14,116 bases of DNA from Bacillota bacterium. GTDB taxonomy: Bacteria > Bacillota > Clostridia > Oscillospirales > Acutalibacteraceae. The position numbers and the translations under genes were made by a program. The stretch lies in NCBI GenBank assembly GCA_023460155.1, contig JAEWRF010000147.1:1-14116 (forward strand). Reading direction: 5' to 3'. This document shows positions 7,062 to 13,944 of the stretch, in pieces. Position 1 is the stretch's first letter, and every line of letters starts with the position of its first letter. The notes below the pieces were generated by a model. The model was not told where the DNA came from, ran no database searches, and saw only the letters and a program-made list of their open reading frames with translations.

Positions 7062-7619
7062 CTATTGTGCGGGGTAAAAAATCAGATTGGTCACCTTGCA
7101 GAGCGATTCGTACGGATTGCGGTAGGAGTGAGGAACATCCGCCCGAAACCGGATCGCCTGACCCTCGCCGAGGGAAACCGTGCGGCCGCCCAGCACCAGA
7201 TCAAGGTTTCCCTGCTCGACAAGCACGTACTCCTCCACGCCGTCCAGATGCTTCTGGGAATCGTGAACGCAGCCGGGGTCGAATTCAATGCGGAAAATCT
7301 CAACGCTTCGCACCGGGTCGAACGCAAAGACCGGCCAGGCGCGCATTTTTCCGTCGCTTTCCCGGATTTCACCGTTTCCCGCTCCGTCCGCCACCTCGTA
7401 CTCCGCAGCCTCCCGCTTCAAAAAAGCAGACAGCGGAACCTTCAGGCCCGTCGAAATTTTCCACAGGGTGTTCACCGTGGGCGAGGATCTTCCCCGCTCG
7501 ATCTGGCCGAGCATGGGTTTGCTGACCCCCGTAAGACGCGCGGCGTCCTCCAGCGTAAGGCCCCGGTTCTGCCGGATCTCTTTCAGATGTTCCCCAACGG
7601 ACAAATCTTCCTGATCCAT
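7062..7619 (-). CDS. XRE-family HTH regulator with C-terminal cupin
   Basis: A 185-residue transcription factor. The HTH occupies about residues 8-62 (LKEIRQNRGLTLEDAARLTG, then VSKPMLGQIERGRSSPTVNT). A cupin_2 beta-barrel fills about 105-182, with KHLDGVEEYVLVEQG (H124, E130), GEGQAIRF and VPHSYRNP (H164) as likely ligand or metal contacts. Regulators of this build sense small metabolites and control adjacent catabolic or detoxifying genes. The ATG at 7619 is preferred over the in-frame GTG six bases upstream because GGAG then stands seven bases away. It is transcribed from a promoter overlapping two AT palindromes and is followed by the metallo-hydrolase, so it likely controls its own operon. 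The effector is unknown. Confidence 0.92.
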   Translation of the reverse strand: MDQEDLSVGEHLKEIRQNRGLTLEDAARLTGVSKPMLGQIERGRSSPTVNTLWKISTGLKVPLSAFLKREAAEYEVADGAGNGEIRESDGKMRAWPVFAFDPVRSVEIFRIEFDPGCVHDSQKHLDGVEEYVLVEQGNLDLVLGGRTVSLGEGQAIRFRADVPHSYRNPYESLCKVTNLIFYPAQ

Positions 7620-7641
7620 GATCACGCTCCGTTCGTATCTT

Positions 7642-7665
7642 ATATAATATTATATTATAATATAA
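7642..7665. promoter_or_regulatory. Two overlapping AT-only palindromes, possible autoregulatory operator
   Basis: ATATAATATTATAT (7642-7655) and TTATATTATAATATAA (7650-7665) are both perfect palindromes and overlap the -10 box and spacer of the XRE-cupin promoter. A dimeric XRE regulator could bind here and repress itself. Sequences made only of A and T form palindromes easily, so this is tentative. Confidence 0.35.
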
Positions 7666-7676
7666 CATACTTTAAA
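7649..7676 (-). promoter_or_regulatory. Promoter of the XRE-cupin/MBL operon
   Basis: On the minus strand TTTAAA (7671-7676) is followed after 16 bases by TATAAT (7649-7654), 29 bases before the regulator's ATG. The AT-only sequence offers other registers, so the exact -10 is uncertain. Confidence 0.45.
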
Positions 7677-7715
7677 AAGGAAGTGCCTGCACCCAAAAAG
7701 AGAAATTTCCGGTGC

Positions 7716-7744
7716 TTGTGCCGCGGCGTACTTTTCGCTATAAT
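7716..7744 (+). promoter_or_regulatory. Sigma-70-type promoter for the AI-2E-family permease
   Basis: TTGTGC (7716-7721), a 17-base spacer and a perfect TATAAT (7739-7744). The permease start codon is about 128 bases downstream, which implies a leader of roughly 120 bases. Confidence 0.65.
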
Positions 7745-7762
7745 AAAGGAAAAGAATCTGTC

Positions 7763-7804
7763 ATGCGTTTCCTCCCGTATGCGGCGCGGAAGCAAGCCGC
7801 ATAG
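7763..7804 (+). other. Possible short leader ORF (13 codons) in the permease 5' UTR
   Basis: ATG at 7763 encodes MRFLPYAARKQAA and stops at TAG 7802-7804. An AAAGGA stretch lies about a dozen bases upstream, a weak ribosome site. The segment TGCGGC/GCCGCA inside it can form a 6-bp hairpin. It may be a leader peptide or chance; the evidence is thin. Confidence 0.2.
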
Positions 7805-7872
7805 ACGCAGGGGAACTGCCAAGAATAGCCATATCCGGGAGTGCCGGAATCACCGCCGGGAAGGAAATAAAA

Positions 7873-9066
7873 ATGGAACTCAACAAAAACAACGTTAAAA
7901 AAATCATGCTTCTGATTGCCTTCGGCGTCGGACTGTACATCGTCCTGAAAAATCTGTATCTGCTGCCCGGCCTGCTGAATGACACGGCCGCCATTCTGGG
8001 GCCGGTTCTGGCCGGCTTCGCGATGGCGTTCGTTCTGAACGTGCTGCTGGTGCAGGTTGAATCCCGGCTTTTCGCTCCACTGAACCGCCGCTGCAAAAAA
8101 ATCTGGCCGAAGGTACGGCGGATGGTCAGCATCTTCCTGACACTGCTGATCGTCCTCGGCCTGATCTCGCTCGTCCTGCTGATCATTCTTCCGGAGCTCG
8201 GGCACACCGTAACAAATCTGGCCAACAACATCCCGCCCTTCTTCAACAAGACGCAGGATGATCTTACAAAGCTGAGCCGGAAACACCCGGAGATCACCGG
8301 ATATTTCAAAAACGTAAACATCGACTGGGCCAGCGTAAGCCAGATGCTCGCGGGCGCCCTGCAGAAATATGCCAGCACCCTGCTCAACTCGACCGTAACG
8401 GCCACCACCAGCCTTTTCCACGGCGCCATTTCCCTTGTCCTGACCTTTGTCATTTCCATCAACGCGCTGGCGCAGAAGGAAACGCTGACCCGGCAGGCAA
8501 AGCGGGTTCTGTACGCCTTTGTTCCGGTCCGGTTCGCCGACCCCATTTACCGCGTCTGCCACCTGACGAACCGCGCGTTTTACAACTTCATCGCCGGCAC
8601 CTGCACGGAAGCCTGCATCCTCGGTACGCTGTGCTTTATCGGGATGAATATCTTTCATTTCCCCTACGCGCTGCTCATCTCCGTGTTTGTTGCCTGCATG
8701 GCGCTGATCCCGATTCTCGGCTCGTTCCTCAGCACGGTGATCGGCGCGCTGCTCATTCTGATCGTCAGCCCGATTCTGGCGCTGTGGTACATCGTGTTCT
8801 TCGTCGTGCTCCAGCAGCTTGAGGGCAACCTGATTTACCCGCGCGTGGTGGGCTACCGGGTCGGGCTGCCGGCGCTCTGGGTTCTGGTGGCCGTCACAAT
8901 CGGCGGCAACGCCGCCGGAATCCTCGGCATGATCATCAACGTTCCGATCTGTTCCGTCCTCTATGTCCTGCTTCGGGAAGCCGTGAAAAACCGGCTCGGT
9001 TCTCCGGATCCCGACGAGCCGGAGCCAATGGAAGAAACGCCGGAGCCATCCGAAAAAAAGAGTTAG
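7873..9066 (+). CDS. AI-2E family transporter (membrane permease)
   Basis: A 397-residue polytopic membrane protein of the AI-2E/PerM-type family, named for a proposed autoinducer-2 exporter; members have varied or unknown substrates. Hydrophobic helices lie at about 9-30, 38-60, 84-107, 178-199, 242-260, 262-290, 290-315 and 333-368. A soluble loop at about 108-175 with NNIPPFFNK is typical. The C-terminal signature is clear: QQLEGNLIYPRVVGYRVGLP, then GGNAAGILGMIINVP. The tail after about 375 is acidic and Pro/Glu-rich, probably disordered. The ATG has AAGGAA eight bases upstream. It appears monocistronic, running from its own promoter to the bidirectional terminator six bases past its stop. 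The family call is firm and the substrate unknown. Confidence 0.93.
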   Translation: MELNKNNVKKIMLLIAFGVGLYIVLKNLYLLPGLLNDTAAILGPVLAGFAMAFVLNVLLVQVESRLFAPLNRRCKKIWPKVRRMVSIFLTLLIVLGLISLVLLIILPELGHTVTNLANNIPPFFNKTQDDLTKLSRKHPEITGYFKNVNIDWASVSQMLAGALQKYASTLLNSTVTATTSLFHGAISLVLTFVISINALAQKETLTRQAKRVLYAFVPVRFADPIYRVCHLTNRAFYNFIAGTCTEACILGTLCFIGMNIFHFPYALLISVFVACMALIPILGSFLSTVIGALLILIVSPILALWYIVFFVVLQQLEGNLIYPRVVGYRVGLPALWVLVAVTIGGNAAGILGMIINVPICSVLYVLLREAVKNRLGSPDPDEPEPMEETPEPSEKKS

Positions 9067-9071
9067 AAATA

Positions 9072-9113
9072 AAAAGCAGGCGCCCGGTGTTTTCACCCGG
9101 AGCGCCTGCTTTT
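9072..9113. terminator. Bidirectional intrinsic terminator
   Basis: AAAAGCAGGCGC (9072-9083) pairs exactly with GCGCCTGCTTTT (9102-9113), with further imperfect CCGGTG/CACCCGG pairing above. On the plus strand the stem ends in TTTT after the permease; on the minus strand it ends in TTTTTATTT after the ThyX-like gene. The latter's stop codon (9112-9114) overlaps the stem base. Confidence 0.9.
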
Positions 9114-9726
9114 ATAATGTAATCAGGTTCCCCGCGTACGGCAGCGAGGAAATCCACGCGCAGAAAACGTGCCATTCGTCCAGCTTGTGGTCGCGCCGGG
9201 CGCGGTAAATATTGGCGAGCGTTTCGTAGTTCATCGTGCAGGTTCGCATCTGATTGTAGGCGGAAGGCAGAAGCTCGATAATGTCGTACCAGTAGCGCTT
9301 GTCCTTCGTTTCGTTGAAGCGGACCCGCAGGGTCTCAAGGTAAGCAAGCAGTTCGTCCAGTTTTTTCCTGGTCGGCTCCGTCATATGGTCGGTGCTAAAC
9401 TGCTCCGCGGAAAACGGCTCCTTATGGATGCGGTGCATGGTGCTGGTGGAATTCGAGACGGTCGCCACCTTGTAGGTGTCGAACTCCTTCCACCAGTAAA
9501 ACGGCGCGGTGATGTCCGCGGAGACAAAGATCTGCCTCATGAATTTGCGGTGGTCCGCTCCCGCCCGGCAGAGCTTTTCGGCGAGCTCCAGGTCCTTTTC
9601 GCCAACGACGAAGGTTCCCTTTTCATCGTAGAAGCTGTCGCTCCGGTCCCAGCTGTTCAGGGGATTCCGGGCCCCGCGCAGCGCGTTTTCAAAATTCATG
9701 ACGGATGTTCTTTCCACTTTCAGCAT
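9112..9726 (-). CDS. ThyX-like protein with degenerate catalytic motif
   Basis: A 204-residue soluble protein not confidently in a named family. Its layout follows flavin-dependent thymidylate synthase ThyX. A strand/turn RQIFVSADITAPFYWWKEF (64-82) precedes TYKVATVSNSTSTM (84-97), which occupies the place of ThyX's RHRxxSxNxxSxRY. LLPSAYN (152-158) and then NYETLANIYRARRDHKLDEW (166-185) resemble ThyX's C-terminal N-R-S-L...LR...AQWEI helix. The RHR flavin/dUMP motif is not conserved (TYK instead), so synthase activity is doubtful. The middle (about 100-150) is charged. The ATG at 9726 has GGGGG about six bases upstream; an internal ATG at codon 10 is an alternative start. It is monocistronic with its own extended -10 promoter and terminator. 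Homology to ThyX is my inference from pattern, not a search. Confidence 0.65.
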   Translation of the reverse strand: MLKVERTSVMNFENALRGARNPLNSWDRSDSFYDEKGTFVVGEKDLELAEKLCRAGADHRKFMRQIFVSADITAPFYWWKEFDTYKVATVSNSTSTMHRIHKEPFSAEQFSTDHMTEPTRKKLDELLAYLETLRVRFNETKDKRYWYDIIELLPSAYNQMRTCTMNYETLANIYRARRDHKLDEWHVFCAWISSLPYAGNLITL

Positions 9727-9758
9727 GGTATCCCCCGCACTTTCCGATTATTTGATTT

Positions 9759-9767
9759 ATTATAACA
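9759..9767 (-). promoter_or_regulatory. Extended -10 promoter for the ThyX-like gene
   Basis: The minus strand reads TGTTATAAT, a perfect extended -10, 32 bases before the start codon. No good -35 box is present. Confidence 0.55.
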
Positions 9768-9875
9768 TGAGTCCGCTGAAAAATCATGTCCGAAGGAAGT
9801 CACACGGAAAAATACTTCTTGGCGGCTTTTTGCTACCGCTTACCCGCCGAAATGTCACCGGACGGCGGAAAGCTC

Positions 9876-9904
9876 TTCCAATCCCCGCCCAAAGCCGCTA
9901 TACT
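9876..9904 (+). promoter_or_regulatory. Probable promoter of the LytTR/LiaF-like operon
   Basis: TATACT (9899-9904) forms a good -10, 21 bases before the LytTR start codon. TTCCAA (9876-9881) at 17-base spacing is a weak -35, so an activator, perhaps the LytTR protein itself, may be needed. The stretch 9768-9875 has no other supported feature. Confidence 0.45.
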
Positions 9905-9925
9905 GTGTGCGTAAGAGGTGATGGA

Positions 9926-10390
9926 ATGAAGGTTCGCATTGAGGTAACCGATGATCTTGAAGAAGACGAGGTGCTGATCCGCTGCAGGAGCGTGGATGAA
10001 TCGATCCGGAAGATTCACCAGTTTGTTCTGGAGCAGTCAAAGGCCGGGCCGAAGATCACCTTTTACAAGCAGAATCAGGAATATTACTTTCCGCTCACGG
10101 ACGTTCTGTTCTTTGAAACGGAGGGCGAGTATGTCTACGCGCACACGGCCGACGACGCCTACCGGATTAAATACCGGCTGTACGAGCTGGAGCAGCTGCT
10201 CCCCCGCTGTTTCGTGCGGGCATCGAAATCCGCCGTCGTGAACATCCGTCAGATTTATTCCATTACGCGGAGCCTGACCTCATCCAGTCTGGTTCAGTTC
10301 GCGGGCAGTCACAAACAGGTTTACGTGTCGCGCTTCTACTACGGGGAGCTGCGGCAGCGGATGAAAGAAAGGGGCAACTATGAAACATAG
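9926..10390 (+). CDS. Stand-alone LytTR-family DNA-binding regulator
   Basis: A 154-residue regulator without a receiver domain. Residues 1-42 form a short N-terminal region (MKVRIEVTDDLEEDEVLIRC). The LytTR DNA-binding domain spans about 44-148, with PLTDVLFFETEGEYVYAHT, YELEQLLP, and the typical FVRASKSAVVNIRQI near 96-110, then YVSRFYYGELRQRM. The start at 9926 is chosen over longer readings because AGAGGTG lies about six bases before it and the -10 box lies just upstream. Its stop overlaps the next gene by 11 bases, so the two are translationally coupled. Small LytTR proteins paired with a membrane protein are common in Firmicutes, where the membrane partner often modulates the regulator. 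Confidence 0.92.
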   Translation: MKVRIEVTDDLEEDEVLIRCRSVDESIRKIHQFVLEQSKAGPKITFYKQNQEYYFPLTDVLFFETEGEYVYAHTADDAYRIKYRLYELEQLLPRCFVRASKSAVVNIRQIYSITRSLTSSSLVQFAGSHKQVYVSRFYYGELRQRMKERGNYET

Positions 10391-11099
10391 AAATTGGTTC
10401 TGGGGTATTTTCTTCCTCGCGGCGGCGGTCTTCGTACTCGCCTGCCAGACGGGTGCGTTCGTGAAAGTCGGCTTCTGGAGCATCGGCGCCACGGTTCTGC
10501 TCGCGGCGGTATTCATCGGCAGTCTTATGGACCTGAACTTCTTCGGCATACTGGTTCCGCTTGCTCTGCTGTACTGGATCTATCAGGTGCCGCTCCATCT
10601 GACCGTTGTGTCGGTCTGGCTGCTCCTGCTCACGGCGGTGCTCGCTTCCATGGGCCTGAGCATGATCTTCCACACGCATCACCATCACCATTGGGAAGAC
10701 TGGGACCGGCACGGCCATTGCGGCGATTGGGACTCGGGCACTTCTGTGGAACGCATCGAGGGAAACGACATTTTTGTGAAAACGAGCTTCAGCGAATCCT
10801 GCAAATACCTGCACTCCGACAGCCTGAAAAGCGCCCATCTCGCTTCCTCCTTCGGCAAGCTGAGCGTCTATTTCGACCAGGTGCTGCTCAGCCCGGAGGG
10901 CGCCGAGGCTTTTCTCGACGTCAGCTTCGGTTCCATGTCGCTCTACCTTCCGAGGGAATGGCGCGTGGAGGACCGCATCCACACGGGAGCCGGAACGGTG
11001 AACAGCGACTGCCGCGTCACGCAGCCCGACGCCGGAGCCCCGGTGCTCACCCTGACCGGGAATGTATCGTTCGGCAGTCTCGACCTTCATTACGTGTAA
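10380..11099 (+). CDS. LiaF-like membrane protein with His-rich cluster
   Basis: A 239-residue protein with an N-terminal membrane part and a C-terminal soluble domain. Hydrophobic helices lie at about 6-22, 31-49, 53-70 and 73-96, as in the LiaI/LiaF-type transmembrane region. Residues about 125-239 form repeated beta strands (VKTSFSESCKYL, ASSFGKLSVYFD, LDVSFGSMSLYLP, LTGNVSFGSLDLHYV) matching the LiaF/DUF2154 'cell wall-active antibiotic response' domain. Between them, residues 97-118 carry eight His with Trp, Asp and Cys114 (FHTHHHHHWEDWDRHGHCGD), a possible metal-binding segment. It overlaps the LytTR gene by 11 bases and has AAAGGGG seven bases upstream. LiaF restrains an envelope-stress kinase in Bacillus; a similar restraint on the LytTR regulator is plausible but inferred. 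Confidence 0.85.
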   Translation: MKHRNWFWGIFFLAAAVFVLACQTGAFVKVGFWSIGATVLLAAVFIGSLMDLNFFGILVPLALLYWIYQVPLHLTVVSVWLLLLTAVLASMGLSMIFHTHHHHHWEDWDRHGHCGDWDSGTSVERIEGNDIFVKTSFSESCKYLHSDSLKSAHLASSFGKLSVYFDQVLLSPEGAEAFLDVSFGSMSLYLPREWRVEDRIHTGAGTVNSDCRVTQPDAGAPVLTLTGNVSFGSLDLHYV

Positions 11100-11112
11100 G
11101 AACCGTTCTTTG

Positions 11113-11140
11113 TCCCCCGGCTTCGGCCGGGGGATTTTTT
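11113..11140 (+). terminator. Intrinsic terminator after the LytTR/LiaF-like operon
   Basis: CCCCCGGC (11114-11121), loop TTCG, and GCCGGGGG (11126-11133), with a flanking T-A pair, followed by six T residues. The stem is perfect and GC-rich with a UUCG tetraloop, 14 bases past the LiaF-like stop. Confidence 0.97.
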
Positions 11141-11225
11141 CTGATCAGATTCCGCACCGGAAATTTTTTGTGGAAATTTAACTCATTTATTATGATAACA
11201 AGGATATATATGTCAAATTTTGTTA

Positions 11226-11231
11226 TATAAT
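11226..11231 (+). promoter_or_regulatory. -10 box of the PAS-GGDEF-HD-GYP gene
   Basis: A perfect TATAAT lies 27 bases before the proposed TTG start, in an AT-rich stretch (11150-11235) that contrasts with the GC-rich surroundings. No convincing -35 box is seen. Confidence 0.45.
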
Positions 11232-11258
11232 GGGAAAAACTGAGCAGAGGTGATACCA

Positions 11259-13832
11259 TTGGATCCGGAATTGCTGAAAGAAGCGGCGGAAAATCTTCCA
11301 TTCTCCTATGTCTATCTTCGCATGGTTCAGGAAAAAGACGCGAAATATCCGGACTTTGTGTTCGTTGATCTGAACTCCGCATTTGAAAAACTGATGGGAC
11401 TCACACGGGAGCAGCTTGTGAACCGAAAGGTATCCGGGTTTTTCGTCCGGGACTGGGCCAGCGGCTTTTCCTGGCCGGAGATTCTGGCAGGCCCCTCCAT
11501 GAGCGGAACAACGAAGACCGTCACCCGTTTCATCAAGACCCTGAACATGGACCTGAAAATCACGGCTTATTCGGCGCGGCGGGGAACCGTAATTGTCCTG
11601 CTTCAGCCTATCACGCCGCACCGGTTCGCGGTCCGGCTGATCGAACAGCAGGAGTCGGAACTCAGTCTGCTCTCAAAAAACTTTGAAGCCGTTTTCAACA
11701 CGACGCACGACGCGATGTTTCTGGTGGAATACAGCAACGGCGAATTCCGGTACCTTCGGAGCAACGCCGCCCACCAGAGAATTTCCGGCATTTCGCAGAA
11801 GGAGATCTTCGGCAAAACTCCGTCCGAGCTGGTGGGCGAAGAACTCGGGTCCATTGTCTTTTCCAATTATCAGCGATGCATCGACCGGAGAGAATCCATC
11901 TCCTACCTGCAGTCCCTCCCCTTCGGGCCGGGCGTAACGTGGCTTACCACCCTGACGCCGCTCTTTGAAGACGGAGCCGTCCGGTATATCATGGGCTCCT
12001 CAAAGGATATCACCGCACAGATCGCTCTCAAGCGGCAGAAAGAACTTCTGCTGGACCGTCTGGAATCTATGTTCCGCGATCACTCGGCCTGCATGCTGCT
12101 CATCGACCCGGAATCGGGAAAAATTCTTGACGCAAATCCAGCGGCCTGTTCCTTCTACGGGTATTCCAAAGAGAAGCTGCGCGAGCTGTTCATTTCCGAT
12201 ATTAATACGATGCCCTGGCAGGAAGCCGACCGTATGCGGCACCTTGCTCTGGATCGGAAGCAGAGTCACTTTTTGATGAGCCACCGCCTGAAAAGCGGAG
12301 AGATACGGCTGGTGGACGTCTACACCTGCCCGATCACCAACGGCGATAAAAAAGAGCTTTTTTCCATCATCGTCGACTCTACCGACCGCGAGCACTACCG
12401 CGAAAGTCTTTTCCGGGAAAAGGAGCTGCTGCGCACCACCCTGCTTTCCATCGGCGACGCGGTCCTGACGACCGATACCGAGGGACGTATCACCCAGATC
12501 AATCAGGCGGCACAGAATATCAGCGGGTGGACCCCAAAAGAAGTGCAGAACCGCTTTTTCAGTGAAATATTCCGCCTGAGGAACGAAAAGACGGGGCAGG
12601 AAGTGGAAAACCCGATTCAGAAGGTGCTGAATACGGGGACAATCATCGGCCTTGCCAACCACACCTATCTCATAAACAAATACGGCAAATCCGTTCCCAT
12701 CGCGGACAGCGCCGCGCCGATCCGGGATAAAGGCGGGACGATCTTCGGCGTCGTTATGGTGTTCCGGGACGTCACCTTGGAAAAAGCGCAGGAAAACCGG
12801 ATTCTTTTCCTGAGCTACCACGACGCGCTGACGGGTCTTTACAACCGCAGGTACCTGGAGAGCGAGATGAGCCGGATCGTTTCGGCGGAAGAGCTTCCCA
12901 TCGCGGCAGTCATGGGAGATGTGAACGGGCTGAAGATCACGAACGACGTCTTCGGGCATAAATCCGGCGACATTCTGCTGCAAAGCGTCGCGCGTGTGCT
13001 CCGGCGCAACTGCCGCAGCGGCGACATCATTGTCCGCTGGGGAGGCGACGAATTCGTTATGATCCTGCCGCAGACTACGGAAGAACAGGCGGAGCGGCTG
13101 CTGGAACGAATCCGTCTGAATTGTGAAGAGCACAGTGAAAACGGCCGCATTCTGAGTGTTTCCACCGGTTACGCCGTACTGAATTCCCGCTCGGAGAGTC
13201 TGGAGCATAAGCTGCAGGAAGCTGAGGAAGCCATGTACCACCAGAAGCTGCTGGAGGGAAAAAGCTACCGCAACACCATCATCACCGCGCTGCTCGCCAC
13301 GCTCAGCGAGAAAAGCATGGAAACCCAAGAGCACGCGCAGCGACTGCAGACAATCTGTCAGGGAATCGGGAAGGAGCTTCACCTTTCCGAAAACGACATG
13401 AACGATCTTTCTCTGCTGGCCATTCTGCATGACATCGGAAAGGTCGGGGTTCCGAAGCATATCCTTGAAAAAGAGGGTCCGCTCACCTCTGAGGAATGGA
13501 AGGAAATGCAGAAGCATTCCGAAATTGGCTACCGGATCGCCCAGACCACACCGGAACTTTCAAAAGTCGCGGAATACATACTCGCCCACCACGAGCACTG
13601 GGACGGCACCGGTTACCCCGGAGGCCTGATGGAGGAACAGATTCCCCTGCTGTGCCGTATCCTCGCAGTAGCCGACGCCTACGACGCCATGACCAACGAT
13701 CGAGTTTACCGGAAGGCTCTCCCACCGGAAGCCGCGATACGGGAGCTGATTACCCACGCAGGCTCACAGTTTGACCCCCACATCGTGGAGTTGTTTCTCA
13801 AAATATCCGACAACGGCATCTTCCCCGTATGA
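11259..13832 (+). CDS. Multi-PAS GGDEF/HD-GYP cyclic-di-GMP protein
   Basis: About 857 residues, no transmembrane segment, so cytoplasmic. Four PAS-like modules lie at about 10-117, 140-252, 267-377 and 389-505. The GGDEF domain (about 515-670) has the active-site RWGGDEF near 593-599 and an RxxD inhibitory site (RSGD) five residues before it, so c-di-GMP synthesis with feedback is expected. The HD-GYP phosphodiesterase (about 674-847) has EHAQRL, HDIGKVGVP and HHEHWDGTGYP, all intact. Thus both making and breaking of c-di-GMP are encoded. The start is uncertain: TTG at 11259 has AGAGGTG six bases upstream, like the LytTR gene, whereas GTG at 11250 would lack a site. It follows a strong terminator and has its own -10 box. 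The PAS ligands are unknown. Confidence 0.93.
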   Translation: MDPELLKEAAENLPFSYVYLRMVQEKDAKYPDFVFVDLNSAFEKLMGLTREQLVNRKVSGFFVRDWASGFSWPEILAGPSMSGTTKTVTRFIKTLNMDLKITAYSARRGTVIVLLQPITPHRFAVRLIEQQESELSLLSKNFEAVFNTTHDAMFLVEYSNGEFRYLRSNAAHQRISGISQKEIFGKTPSELVGEELGSIVFSNYQRCIDRRESISYLQSLPFGPGVTWLTTLTPLFEDGAVRYIMGSSKDITAQIALKRQKELLLDRLESMFRDHSACMLLIDPESGKILDANPAACSFYGYSKEKLRELFISDINTMPWQEADRMRHLALDRKQSHFLMSHRLKSGEIRLVDVYTCPITNGDKKELFSIIVDSTDREHYRESLFREKELLRTTLLSIGDAVLTTDTEGRITQINQAAQNISGWTPKEVQNRFFSEIFRLRNEKTGQEVENPIQKVLNTGTIIGLANHTYLINKYGKSVPIADSAAPIRDKGGTIFGVVMVFRDVTLEKAQENRILFLSYHDALTGLYNRRYLESEMSRIVSAEELPIAAVMGDVNGLKITNDVFGHKSGDILLQSVARVLRRNCRSGDIIVRWGGDEFVMILPQTTEEQAERLLERIRLNCEEHSENGRILSVSTGYAVLNSRSESLEHKLQEAEEAMYHQKLLEGKSYRNTIITALLATLSEKSMETQEHAQRLQTICQGIGKELHLSENDMNDLSLLAILHDIGKVGVPKHILEKEGPLTSEEWKEMQKHSEIGYRIAQTTPELSKVAEYILAHHEHWDGTGYPGGLMEEQIPLLCRILAVADAYDAMTNDRVYRKALPPEAAIRELITHAGSQFDPHIVELFLKISDNGIFPV

Positions 13833-13866
13833 CCAGCTGGTCCTCCTTTCCCAAACTTTATGGGAA
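13831..13866 (+). repeat. Palindrome and small hairpin after the c-di-GMP gene
   Basis: GACCAGCTGGTC (13831-13842) is a perfect 12-bp palindrome overlapping the stop codon of the preceding gene. TTCCCA (13848-13853) and TGGGAA (13861-13866) form a second 6-bp hairpin. No T-tract follows, so a terminator is not supported, and read-through into the kinase gene is possible. Confidence 0.35.
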
Positions 13867-13904
13867 TTCTGAAACTCCCTCTATATTTCTCCTGCAAAAT
13901 CCGA

Positions 13905-13910
13905 TATAGT
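13905..13910 (+). promoter_or_regulatory. Possible -10 box for the Ser/Thr kinase gene
   Basis: TATAGT, 34 bases before the kinase ATG, in a local AT-rich stretch. No recognisable -35 box accompanies it. Confidence 0.35.
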
Positions 13911-13944
13911 GTAGAAGAAATATGGAAAAGGCGGGTGCGGAAGA

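Noticed and set aside
7873..9066. Quorum-sensing autoinducer-2 exporter as a specific function
   Set aside because: The family name is historical, members transport different things, and no LuxS or related gene is in the window.
7738..9096. A 452-codon open frame on the minus strand
   Set aside because: It is antisense to the AI-2E-family permease, with an Asp/Arg/Gln-rich composition typical of shadow frames. It also runs across the permease promoter and leader.
12000..13517. A 505-codon open frame on the minus strand
   Set aside because: It lies wholly antisense to the PAS-GGDEF-HD-GYP gene, whose motifs are intact. It has no recognisable domain or ribosome site and reflects codon bias in GC-rich DNA.
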